64,000 nucleotides of DNA from NCBI RefSeq assembly GCF_000473045.1, contig NZ_AXAY01000025.1, positions 62,001 to 126,000 on the forward strand. The letters are read 5' to 3'. The notes beneath the pieces were generated by a model. It was not told where the DNA came from. It worked only from the letters and a program-made list of their open reading frames with translations, and ran no database searches. Every line of letters begins with the position of its first letter. Position 1 is the first letter of the stretch. This document shows, in pieces, positions 1-8,400 of the stretch. The stretch is from Bradyrhizobium sp. WSM3983. Lineage in GTDB: Bacteria > Pseudomonadota > Alphaproteobacteria > Rhizobiales > Xanthobacteraceae. The position numbers and the translations under genes are program-made.

Positions 1-54
1 GGCGGCCGAAATGTCGCCGATGAACTCCAACCTCCCAGCTAGAAAGCCAATCCA

Positions 55-837
55 ATGACCACCAACATCCCGTATGACAAGGTTGGTATCGCGGACTTCG
101 ATACCACCGACATCTTCAGCCAGGTCGAGCTGTTCAACTCGACCATCCCGGACATCACGACCGAAGACTTCGAAGTTGCTGCGAACACCACGCTCAAGAC
201 CTACGCCGTGGTCGGTCTGAATGCGGCCGGTAAGCTCGTGATGGCGACTGACGACGTTGTCGGCGGTGCGCGCGCGACCAACGCCCTGACCCTCACCGCG
301 GTCGGTACCGCGAACGAAACCGTCACGATCGGCAGCACGGTCTACAAGCTCGTGGCAGCGCCCGCCGCCGGTTACGACGTGAAGATCGGCGCGACCACCG
401 CGGAGACCACTGCCAACCTGATCGCGGCCATCAACGGCGACCCGGCTGGTTTGGGAACGCTTTACGGCGCCGCCACCGTCGAGCATCCGAGCGTCGAGGC
501 CCGCCTGAACGCGGCTGGCGTGATCGGCTTGGTCGCCGACGTTCCTGGTACGGCCGGAAACGCCATCGCGACCACCGAAACCAGCGCGGTCGGCTCTTTC
601 GCGACCACCACGATGACGGGCGGTCTCGACGCGGTTGGCATTCAGGCCATCGGCGTCGCCGTCGCCGGCATCGTGACCGACGGTGCCAATCCGAAGCGAA
701 TCCCCGTCTATCGCTCGGGCAACTTCAACCCGGCAGCGCTGGTGTGGGACCCGTCGTTCGACACGCTCGCGAAGCAGTGCGCCGCGTTCCGCGGTGCGCC
801 GACGCCCACCAACATCATCATCCGTCCGCGGCTCTAA
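55..837 (+). CDS. Phage head decoration protein (lambda gpD-like) with inserted domain
   Basis: 260 aa. Residues 1-75 and about 195-260 look like a capsid-decorating protein of the HDPD (gpD) type, which binds the outside of the expanded capsid and stabilises it. Residues about 80-190 are an insertion of the kind found in phage structural proteins, with the pattern TVTIGSTVYKLV, then TTAETTANLIAAINGD. It directly precedes the major capsid gene, the usual gpD-gpE order. Bases 1-54 hold the 3' end of an upstream gene; two frames are open there (stops at 40-42 and 56-58), so its identity cannot be decided. The insertion makes it about twice the size of lambda gpD. Confidence 0.8.
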   Translation: MTTNIPYDKVGIADFDTTDIFSQVELFNSTIPDITTEDFEVAANTTLKTYAVVGLNAAGKLVMATDDVVGGARATNALTLTAVGTANETVTIGSTVYKLVAAPAAGYDVKIGATTAETTANLIAAINGDPAGLGTLYGAATVEHPSVEARLNAAGVIGLVADVPGTAGNAIATTETSAVGSFATTTMTGGLDAVGIQAIGVAVAGIVTDGANPKRIPVYRSGNFNPAALVWDPSFDTLAKQCAAFRGAPTPTNIIIRPRL

Positions 838-894
838 CCCTCGGGTTATTGACGCAACGACCCCGTCTTCACATCGCATCGAAAGAACCGCATC

Positions 895-1944
895 ATGACT
901 TGGACCAACTATCAGCTCTGGAACACGCGGACCCTGCTCGGGGTCTATCGCGACCTGCTGCCGCCGCAGAACTACTGGCTCAATCTTCTGTTTCCAAACC
1001 AGATGAACTCGACCGACGAGTACATCGATTTCGGCAAGATCCCGCGTGTGAACCGCAAGCTCGCTCCCTTCGTCGTGCCGATGGCGCAGGGTCGCCCGAT
1101 CTACGAGGAAGCAGCGTACCTGGGCCGCTTCAAGCCGGCCTACATCAAGCCGAGCGATCCCGTGACCCCGAGCCGCGTCCTGACCCGCCGCGCTGGCGCC
1201 CTGCTCACCCCCGGCGACGACAGTCCGATGGCTCGCTACAACGCCATCAAGGCCGACATCGTCCAGTTCCATCGCGACGCGGTCGAGCGCCGCTGGGAAT
1301 GGCTGGCGGCGAAGGCGATTCTTGACGCCAAGGTCGTGATCGAGGGTGACGACTATCCGAGCACGCTGGTCGACTTCCAGCGCGCGGCCGGTCACACCAT
1401 CGTCCTGGGAGCAGGCGCGCGTTGGGGCGACGCTGGTGTGTCCATTTACGACAGCATTCAGTCGTGGATGGACATGATGCATCTCGCTCCGTTCGGCGGC
1501 GCCCCGAACCGCATTACGATCGGTACGTCGGTCTGGGCCGTGATGCGTAAGGACCCGGAAATCCTTGCCAACATGAACAAGTTCTACCGCGGCAACGAGA
1601 CCGCTGTGAAAACCGGTTTGTTGCCGACCGGCGAGGCTCGCTTCGTTGGCTCGCTGTCGGCCAACTTGGACGTCTGGGTCTACAATGACTTCTATGCCGT
1701 CAACGGAACGGTCACGCCCTTCATGTCGCCGAAGGACATCGTTCTCAGCGGCCCGGCTGTTGCCGGCTATCAGTGCTTCGGCGCCATCATGGACGTTCAC
1801 GCGCAGTTCCAGGCGTTGCCGATCTTCATCCGCAACTACATCCAGGACGGCGACGTCGCGCTCGAGCAGATCCTCACGCAGTCCGCGCCGCTGATGGTGC
1901 CGGTGAACCCGAACGCCACTCTGAAGGCGACCGTCCTCGGCTAA
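895..1944 (+). CDS. Major capsid protein (lambda gpE family)
   Basis: 349 aa, the normal length for the Phage_cap_E family. The N-terminus (WNTRTLLGVYRDLLPPQNYW), the central DIVQFHRDAVERRWEWLAAKAI helix, the 'NRITIGTSVWAVMRKDPE' segment and the C-terminal 'LPIFIRNYIQDGD' stretch are typical of gpE-like HK97-fold capsid subunits. It forms the icosahedral shell. It lies between the decoration protein and small head-completion genes. Start ATG at 895. Confidence 0.93.
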   Translation: MTWTNYQLWNTRTLLGVYRDLLPPQNYWLNLLFPNQMNSTDEYIDFGKIPRVNRKLAPFVVPMAQGRPIYEEAAYLGRFKPAYIKPSDPVTPSRVLTRRAGALLTPGDDSPMARYNAIKADIVQFHRDAVERRWEWLAAKAILDAKVVIEGDDYPSTLVDFQRAAGHTIVLGAGARWGDAGVSIYDSIQSWMDMMHLAPFGGAPNRITIGTSVWAVMRKDPEILANMNKFYRGNETAVKTGLLPTGEARFVGSLSANLDVWVYNDFYAVNGTVTPFMSPKDIVLSGPAVAGYQCFGAIMDVHAQFQALPIFIRNYIQDGDVALEQILTQSAPLMVPVNPNATLKATVLG

Positions 1945-2020
1945 CGGCCCGATCCCCTGACACCGGGCGGTCGCCGCCCGGTGTTCTCGACATCTCCGCA
2001 ACAAAGCAGAAAGAACGACG

Positions 2021-2359
2021 ATGCCCAAAGCACTTGCGATCCACACCATTCATATCGGCCGCGAACCCGGCACGGTCAGCGAACTCACCGGCAACATCAC
2101 GAAGCCCGCCTTGGTCGACGAGTACAAGCCGGGCGATATTATCTTCGAATGCGCCGACAAGCAGTTCGCAGAGCTCGAAAAGTTGGGCGCAGTCCGCGAG
2201 GCCACGACCGTCGACGAAGCGAAGGCCACCGCCCGCGGCTATGTCGATCCTGCCGTTGCCCGCGCAGCCCAAGCCGGCGAGACGATCGCGGTGAAGCAGC
2301 CCGAGCCGCCCAAGAAGCCCGAGGGCGACGCCAAGCCCGCCGACAACCTGCTCGGCTGA
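2021..2359 (+). CDS. Small head-region protein ending in ADNLLG
   Basis: 112 aa, family not recognised. It sits just downstream of the capsid gene, where small head-completion proteins are found. The first 75 residues look globular. After that comes an alanine-rich, then proline/lysine-rich flexible tail (QPEPPKKPEGDAKPADNLLG). The last six residues match the acidic-LLG tail found on the phage replication proteins much further right. The next gene starts two bases after the stop. It could be a head-tail connector or an accessory head protein. Confidence 0.75.
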   Translation: MPKALAIHTIHIGREPGTVSELTGNITKPALVDEYKPGDIIFECADKQFAELEKLGAVREATTVDEAKATARGYVDPAVARAAQAGETIAVKQPEPPKKPEGDAKPADNLLG

Positions 2360-2361
2360 TC

Positions 2362-2742
2362 GTGGAGTCGCTTCGCACATTGAAGCGTCGAGCTCGCCGG
2401 GATCTGCACAATGCGTTGCAGGTCCCGGCGCTTTATCTGCTGGGCGACGGCCCGTGGCCGAGTCCAACGTTGATCCACATCCGCCTGCATACCAAATTTG
2501 TCGATCTCGGCGACTTGCAGGGCACGCATTTCCACTACGCCACCCGTCAGGAAGTCACCCCGACGATCGTTTTCCAGCGCTCCGAGATCGAGCCGCAGAG
2601 CGGCGCTATCATCTCGATCGAGCCGGGCGAGGCCTACAGGGTCGACAACGTTAAGCCGCCCGACGACGAGTTTGTTGTCGCCGAAGTCATTCGACTGTCC
2701 GAACGTCAGGCTGCAGGCCTTCCGGTCCCGGAGGGGGCCTGA
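2362..2742 (+). CDS. Putative head-tail joining protein (FII-like position)
   Basis: 126 aa from a GTG at 2362, just after the previous stop; the same frame is open further left, but that part has no coding character. The C-terminal half is beta-rich (TIVFQRSEIEPQSGAIISIE). Size and position between the capsid and the Z-like tail-completion gene fit an FII-type head-tail joining protein. The stop overlaps the next ATG (ATGA-type coupling). The role comes from order and size, not from a clear family motif. Confidence 0.7.
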   Translation: MESLRTLKRRARRDLHNALQVPALYLLGDGPWPSPTLIHIRLHTKFVDLGDLQGTHFHYATRQEVTPTIVFQRSEIEPQSGAIISIEPGEAYRVDNVKPPDDEFVVAEVIRLSERQAAGLPVPEGA

Positions 2743-3350
2743 TGGCCGGTCTGTACGCCTTCGCAGTCGAAGGTCTGAGTACGCTCAGCAGTCTCGACGA
2801 CCTCCCCGCCAAGATCGAGCAGGCCGCGCGACGCGCCGTCAATGCGGCAACCGATCGCGCCCGAGCTGCGGCCGTTCGCGGCGTGCGCCAGCAGGTCAAC
2901 TTCCCCGCTTCGTATTTCACGGGCGACGACTCCCGTCTGCGCGTCTCAAAGCGCCCCTCGACGGGCGACCTAGAAGGCGTCGTGACCGGGCGGCAGCGGC
3001 CGACCTCACTTGCGCGCTTCACCACGTCGGGCTCTGTCGGCACGCGTGGCGGCGTCACGGTGGAAGTCAAAAGCGGCTCGGCTCGTTTTATGCGCCGCGC
3101 TTTCCTCATTCGGCTGCGCGCCGGCAATGCCGACCTCGACACCAAGTCGAACCTCGGTCTCGCGGTGCGCCTCAAGCCAGGTGAGAGCCTGTCGAACAAG
3201 CGCAACATGATCCGGATGAGCAACGGACTTTACCTGCTGTACGGACCGTCCGTCGACCAGGTCTTTCGCACCGTCGCTTCGGACATCAGTCCGGAGATCG
3301 CCGACTTTCTTGAAGCCGAATTCCTCCGTCTTGTGGGTCTCGATCTATGA
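2742..3350 (+). CDS. Minor tail / tail completion protein Z-like
   Basis: 202 aa. The helical N-terminus (IEQAARRAVNAATDRARAAA) followed by VNFPASYFTGDDSRLRV and a basic beta-rich centre is the pattern of lambda gpZ-type tail-completion proteins, which prepare the tail end for head joining. Its stop overlaps the start of the next gene, consistent with the Z-U order of lambda-like phages. Confidence 0.75.
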   Translation: MAGLYAFAVEGLSTLSSLDDLPAKIEQAARRAVNAATDRARAAAVRGVRQQVNFPASYFTGDDSRLRVSKRPSTGDLEGVVTGRQRPTSLARFTTSGSVGTRGGVTVEVKSGSARFMRRAFLIRLRAGNADLDTKSNLGLAVRLKPGESLSNKRNMIRMSNGLYLLYGPSVDQVFRTVASDISPEIADFLEAEFLRLVGLDL

Positions 3351-3847
3351 GTGAAACCTACCCCTTTCGCCTGCGCGTGCTGCAGGCTCTGACCGATCGG
3401 CTGAAGCTGATCACGCCGGCAAACGGCTATAAGAGCGATTTGACCGACGCGGTCTTTCGCGGCCGGATCGCGTTCGGCGATAACGACCCGCTACCGATGG
3501 TATCGATTTTGGAGCCGCCGGTGCCGAACGACCCGCTCGATTCGCCCTCCGCGAGCGGTATCAACAAGTTCGATTGGCTCATGCTGTTGCAGGGCTTCGT
3601 CGAGGACGACCCGAAGAACCCGACCGATCCGGCGCATGTCCTGATGGCCGACGTTCGCCAGATGCTCGCCAAAGAGCGCCAAAAGGGGCTGCCCGACAAC
3701 AACATATTCGGGATGAGCGGGGGCGTGGACGACGTGATCATAGGGATTGGCGTCGTCCGGCCGTCCGATGAAATTTCAGCCAAGGCCTACTTCTGGCTGA
3801 ACCTCACCGTCAAAATCGTTGAGGACATGGCCGACCCATACGTGTAA
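3347..3847 (+). CDS. Tail terminator protein (gpU-like)
   Basis: 166 aa, translationally coupled to the Z-like gene (ATGA overlap). The pattern LRVLQALTDRLKLITPANGYKSDLTDAVFRGR, then a conserved 'PMVSILEPP' strand and a final 'AYFWLNLTVKIVEDMADPYV', is typical of phage tail terminators that cap the growing tail tube. It precedes the tube protein gene, as expected. Confidence 0.75.
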   Translation: MSETYPFRLRVLQALTDRLKLITPANGYKSDLTDAVFRGRIAFGDNDPLPMVSILEPPVPNDPLDSPSASGINKFDWLMLLQGFVEDDPKNPTDPAHVLMADVRQMLAKERQKGLPDNNIFGMSGGVDDVIIGIGVVRPSDEISAKAYFWLNLTVKIVEDMADPYV

Positions 3848-3892
3848 CCAGAGTATCACCCGTCCGTTGATTTATCACCCAGGAGAAGACTG

Positions 3893-4693
3893 ATGACCAT
3901 CCAGAAGAACTACACCCTCGGGCGCGGCAAGCTGTATTTTGCCAAGTTCCTGACGGGCACACAGAACGTCAATGGCGAGCGCTACATCGGCAACACGCCC
4001 GCGCTCGGCCTCAAGTTCGATGCGACCATGCTCGATCACTACGACTCCGATCAGGGCATCAAGGAAAAGGACAACTCGATCACCTTGCAGGTCAACCGCG
4101 AGGGCACCTTCACCACCGACAACGTGTCGCCCGAAAACCTGGCACTTCTGTTCTTCGGCACCAACGACGTCCTGTCCGTCACCGGCGCCACCGTGACCGG
4201 CGAGACGTTCATGGCCGTCCATACGGGTGTCACCTATCAGCTCGGCGTGACTCTGGCGAACCCTGCCGGCGCCCGCGGCATCGTCTATCCGGGCGTCTCG
4301 GGCACCCTGTTCAAAGTGACCGATGACGCCGGCAGCCCTGCGACGTTTACGGCGGGCACCGATTACAACTTCGACCCGGTCACCGGCCGTCTCGAGATTC
4401 TTGCGGGCGGCGCCATCGTGGACGGCACGACCAATATCAAGGTCAACTACACCACCCAGACTGCGACGCAGCAGCGCGTGATCTCCGGATCGACTCCAGT
4501 CGAAGGTCTCATGCGCTACATTTCCAAGAACCCCGCCGGCCTCGACATGGATTACCTGCTGCCCTGGGCGAAGCTGACGCCCGACGGCGACTTCACGCTC
4601 AAGAGCGACGAGTGGCAGCAGCTCAAGTTCAAGGTCGAGGTGCTGAAGCGCGTCGGCTATGAGGCGATGTACATCAACGGGCGCCCCGCCTAA
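3893..4693 (+). CDS. Major tail tube protein
   Basis: 266 aa with a strong Shine-Dalgarno (aggaga) before ATG 3893. The N-terminus (NYTLGRGKLYFAKF) and the C-terminal 'WQQLKFKVEVLKRVGYEAMYINGRPA' are typical of alphaproteobacterial siphovirus tube proteins. A beta-rich central part (PATFTAGTDYNFDPVTGRLEIL) may be an inserted surface domain. It is followed by the tail-assembly chaperones, the standard order. Confidence 0.8.
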   Translation: MTIQKNYTLGRGKLYFAKFLTGTQNVNGERYIGNTPALGLKFDATMLDHYDSDQGIKEKDNSITLQVNREGTFTTDNVSPENLALLFFGTNDVLSVTGATVTGETFMAVHTGVTYQLGVTLANPAGARGIVYPGVSGTLFKVTDDAGSPATFTAGTDYNFDPVTGRLEILAGGAIVDGTTNIKVNYTTQTATQQRVISGSTPVEGLMRYISKNPAGLDMDYLLPWAKLTPDGDFTLKSDEWQQLKFKVEVLKRVGYEAMYINGRPA

Positions 4694-4725
4694 CCGACCT
4701 CTCCATAAGCAAGGACTGAGCGTCA

Positions 4726-5181
4726 ATGGCTCTCAAGTACAACCATGTGACCCGAACCGTTGACACCCCCGGGGGACAGATCGTCCTCCGGGGTCTCAAC
4801 ATTCAGGACATCGCGGGGATCGTTGGTCGGCACAGCACCGATCTCAACGCCCTGTTCGCAACGATCCAAAGCGGCGCGGCCGGCGTGTCGGTCGAGAATT
4901 TCGACGCCGTGGCGGCGTTCTTGTTGCAGACCGTTCCCGGAGCAGCAGCCGACATCATCGCTTATGCCGCGTTTGACCCCGCGAAGGACGATCCGGCCGC
5001 ACTGGTCGAAGATGCGCTAACCGCCTTCAAGATCGAAGCGCCGGTTCAGCTGATGCTCTTGGAGAAGATCGGCGAGCTGACGTTCGCGATGGTCGGCGTA
5101 AAAAAAGCGTTGGAGATCGTCGTCCGGATGATGCAGGGCACGACGTCCCTGGTGGCGGAAGTTCAGGGCCAGCCTCGCTGA
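4726..5181 (+). CDS. Tail assembly chaperone (gpG-like)
   Basis: 151 aa. It sits between tube and tape measure, the position of the lambda G/T chaperones that coat the tape measure protein during tail assembly. It begins MALKYNHVTRTVDTPGGQIVLRGLNIQDI. An A-AAA-AAA heptamer in the correct phase (5100-5106) allows a -1 shift into an overlapping frame, so this is the short product of a two-product locus. Start ATG 4726. Confidence 0.8.
   Translation: MALKYNHVTRTVDTPGGQIVLRGLNIQDIAGIVGRHSTDLNALFATIQSGAAGVSVENFDAVAAFLLQTVPGAAADIIAYAAFDPAKDDPAALVEDALTAFKIEAPVQLMLLEKIGELTFAMVGVKKALEIVVRMMQGTTSLVAEVQGQPR
5100..5106 (+). promoter_or_regulatory. Programmed -1 ribosomal frameshift site
   Basis: Seven A residues in the frame GTA AAA AAA GCG, so the heptamer reads A-AAA-AAA in the canonical X-XXY-YYZ phase. 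The -1 frame is open for 103 codons beyond it. Position between tube and tape measure genes matches known G/GT frameshift loci. Confidence 0.8.
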
Positions 5182-5417
5182 GCGATTGGGTATGGGGGCT
5201 GCGCAGAATTGTCAGCCTCCTACTCGATCACGGTCACCCCGAAGCTCAGTCTTATCCGATCGGAATGCTTTGGGACGAGTCACTGTTGGTTATCGAGCGG
5301 CTCAACCGCATCGAAGTCTCGAGGGTGATGTTGTTCCAGGCGGCGGTCTCAGCCTTCTTCTCGAAAGACGCAGCCAGCGAATTTCAAAAACTCGTCAGTA
5401 AATTGACGGAGGACTGA
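5106..5417 (+). CDS. T-like extension of the tail chaperone, made by -1 frameshift
   Basis: This frame is open from the slippery heptamer to the TGA at 5415-5417 and has no good start codon of its own. It encodes about 103 residues, ending in a well-formed helical domain (SDWVWGLRRIVSLLLDHG, then LVIERLNRIEVSRVMLFQA). A -1 shift at 5106 would fuse it to 127 residues of the upstream protein, giving a G-T fusion of about 230 aa, as in lambda and most siphoviruses. The tape measure gene begins two bases after the stop. Confidence 0.8.
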   Translation, partial: SVGDRRPDDAGHDVPGGGSSGPASLSDWVWGLRRIVSLLLDHGHPEAQSYPIGMLWDESLLVIERLNRIEVSRVMLFQAAVSAFFSKDAASEFQKLVSKLTED

Positions 5418-5418
5418 C

Positions 5419-8400
5419 GTGGCGAACAGAGACGTCGAGCTCGTGATCAAGGCTAAAGCGGAAGCCGCGAAAGCGGTGCAGTCCGTCAGCGACGCTCTCA
5501 AAGAACTCGCCACCGTTCAAGACCAGGTCGGCACCAGCGCTTCCCGAACGGACAATCTGCTCGGGAAGCTCGCCACCGAATTCGGCACCCTCAATAAACA
5601 GATCGCAGGCCTCGCCGCGCTTAACACCGTGGCCGAGAAGATGGACAAGGCGGCGAGCGCCATCGGCCGTCTTGAGCAGAGCACGGCCAAGGCTGCCGCC
5701 GACGCGACCAAATTGAGCGCCGAATATGAGCGGGCGACCACGTCCGTCACCGCGCTCACCGCGAAGGCGCAGGAGTCGGCAAGCGCTTTCAATACGCAGC
5801 GCGCCGCCCTGGCCGCCGCTCGTAGCGAACACACGTTGCTCAATGCGCAGGTCAAAGAAGCCGAGTCCAATTATTCCCGCCTCTATCGGGCCGTTCAGAG
5901 CGCCAAGGCGCCGAGCGACGCGCTGAAGCAATCGTTGCGGGATCAGCGGGACGCCCTGATTGCACTGTACGGTCAACAGCAGTCGTCCGCCGGCAACGTG
6001 GCCGCTCAACAGGGCGCGCTCGCTGCAGCACGGAACACCGCCCGTGAGAACCGCGAAGCGGCCAGCGCGGCTGTCGCCAATCAGTCGGCGCTTCAAGCCG
6101 CGCTCGACAGATCATCGCAGTCGGCCTTCCGCGAAGCTGCGGCTCTCGACACCGCGCGCGCCGGCATGGCCGAGATGTCAGGTGTCGCCGGCACCGCGGC
6201 GACCGCGCTCGGCGGCGTGGCAGTCAGTCAGGAACAGATTGCAGCCGCCTCGGCTCGCGCTGCGGCCGATCTGAAGAACGTCACCACGGCGCTCGATCAG
6301 CAGCGCCAATCCGGCTCCGGGAGCGTGACGACCGCCGGGCCGGCGGCAGGCGCGACGGCGGCCTATCGTGCCCAGGTCCAAGCCGTTCAGGACGCTAAGA
6401 CCGCCTACCAAGCCGCCAACGCCGAGGCGACCCGGCTGGGCGCCGCTCTGCGCAATACGACCCAACCCACCCGCGAGCTTCAGACCGCCTTCGTCCTCGC
6501 TCAAGCGGCATCCGCCGGCGCCAAGCAGGCTTATTTCGACCAGGCCGCGGCCCTCAATCAGTTGCGCGGGCAGACCCAGGGCACCTTTGCCGCATTCAGC
6601 CAGGGCGTGGCCCAGATGGCTACGGCGAGCGCCCAGGTTCGGACGACCGCTTTCGCCGGCACCGAGGCCCTCCGCTCTGTCGCCAGCGCTGCGACCCAAG
6701 CGGGGTCTGCCGCGGGATCTGCGACCGCGGGAACGTTCTCCCTGCGCGACGCCTGGGAATCCCTGACCGGAAGCGGTCGGGAATCCCTGTCGGTATTCCA
6801 GCGTGTTCGCGGTGAGCTGCTGGCGCTGGCCGTCGGCTACCTCGGCGTTCAGGCGGCGATCAACCGGCTCGGCGATGTCGTCACGACCTTCCGCACCTTG
6901 GAGGCCGCGCAGAACCGCCTCGGCGCCGTGTTCCAGCAGGACAAGGGCAAGACTGCCACCGAACTCGACTTCATCGCGCGCACCGCGGACCGCCTCGGCT
7001 TCAGCTTCGGCACCCTGGCCGACGAATACGGCAAGTTCTCGGTGGCCGCCAACGCCGCCAACTTCACGATCGGCGAGACCCGGAAGGTCTTCCTCGCGGT
7101 CGCCGAGGCCGCTCGAGTCAACAAGCTCTCGACGTCCGAGACCGAAGGCGTCTTCCTCGCCCTCAGTCAGATGTTGTCGAAGGGCAAGATCCAATCGGAA
7201 GAACTCCGACGTCAGCTCGGTAACCGACTGACCGGTGCGTTCCAGATCATGGCCGATGCGCTCGGCATGACCTCGGCCCAGCTCGACAAGGCGATGCAGA
7301 AGGGCGAAGTCCTCGCCAACCAAAGCACGCTGATCAAGTTCGCCGACGAGCTGATCAAACGGTTCGGCTTGCAGCTCCCGGACGCGCTGACCTCGCTGAC
7401 GACCGAATTGGGTCGCTTCGAAAACGCCAAGTTCATGAGTCAATTGCTTGTCGCAGCCGGCGGCTTCACGGACGCGTTGAAGAACGCTCTGAAGACCCTC
7501 AACGATCTCGCCGCGCAGAAAAGCACCCAGGACTTCTTCCTCGGGCTCGGCGCGGCGATGGGACGCGTGGTCGACGCGGGCGTGGTGCTGATCACGCATT
7601 TCAAGGCGATTGCGACGGCGGTCGAGATCCTGATCGCCGTCAAGATCGGCGCAGCCTTCGCAACCTGGGCGTCGCAGGCTGGACTCTTCTCCTCCGCGAT
7701 TGCTGCCGTTCGCGCTGCGACCATCGCGGCGGCAGTGTCGATCGAACTGATTGGTCCCGCGGCGACGGCGGGCTCGATCGCGATGGGTGTTTTGCAGGGA
7801 GCGGCAGCCACCCTGCGCGCGGCTATGCTTGCGCTTTGGACCGCGGTCGGCGGCCCCATCGGCATCATTGCCGCGGCTACAATTTTCTTCGGTGGCAATC
7901 TGCTTGTGAAGTGGATGACCAGCGTCGACTCAGCCACGGGGGCAATGGCCGAGCACAAGCGGATCGTCGGAGAAGTCGCGTCCGCCTACGAGGCCGCCGC
8001 CGGGAAGGCCGAGGACTGGACCAAGCGTGTCAAGAACGCATCGTCAGTCGAGATCCTCAACAACTTTAAGCAACTTCAAACCGAGCTTGCCAGCGCGAAA
8101 GATCGCATTTCGAATGCGGCGACTGTCGATCAGACGCAGCTTATCGGTCGTTCCTCGCAGCAGAAGGAGATCGACAATCTCATTGCGGCGTTCAATCGGG
8201 GCGAGAAGTCTGCCACCGAACTGCGCGATGCTGTCGATCAGATTTTCAAGAACACGAACGATGACGACACTCGCGCCTATGCTGAGAACGTCATCAAGGC
8301 GGCGACCGCCTACGACAGTTTTTCCGTCGCGCTCGGCAAGACTGCCGTCATCGTTCAAGAGATGGGCATCAAGACCGACGGTCTTGACAAGGCGCTCGAG

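Noticed and set aside
5419..5600. NLLGKLATEF near the start of the tape measure protein
   Set aside because: Internal and in a coiled coil; chance match to the tail motif.
6178..7599. A 473-codon open frame antisense to the tape measure gene
   Set aside because: Shadow of a strongly supported coding frame; composition (E, G, R, L rich) and lack of motifs fit an artefact.
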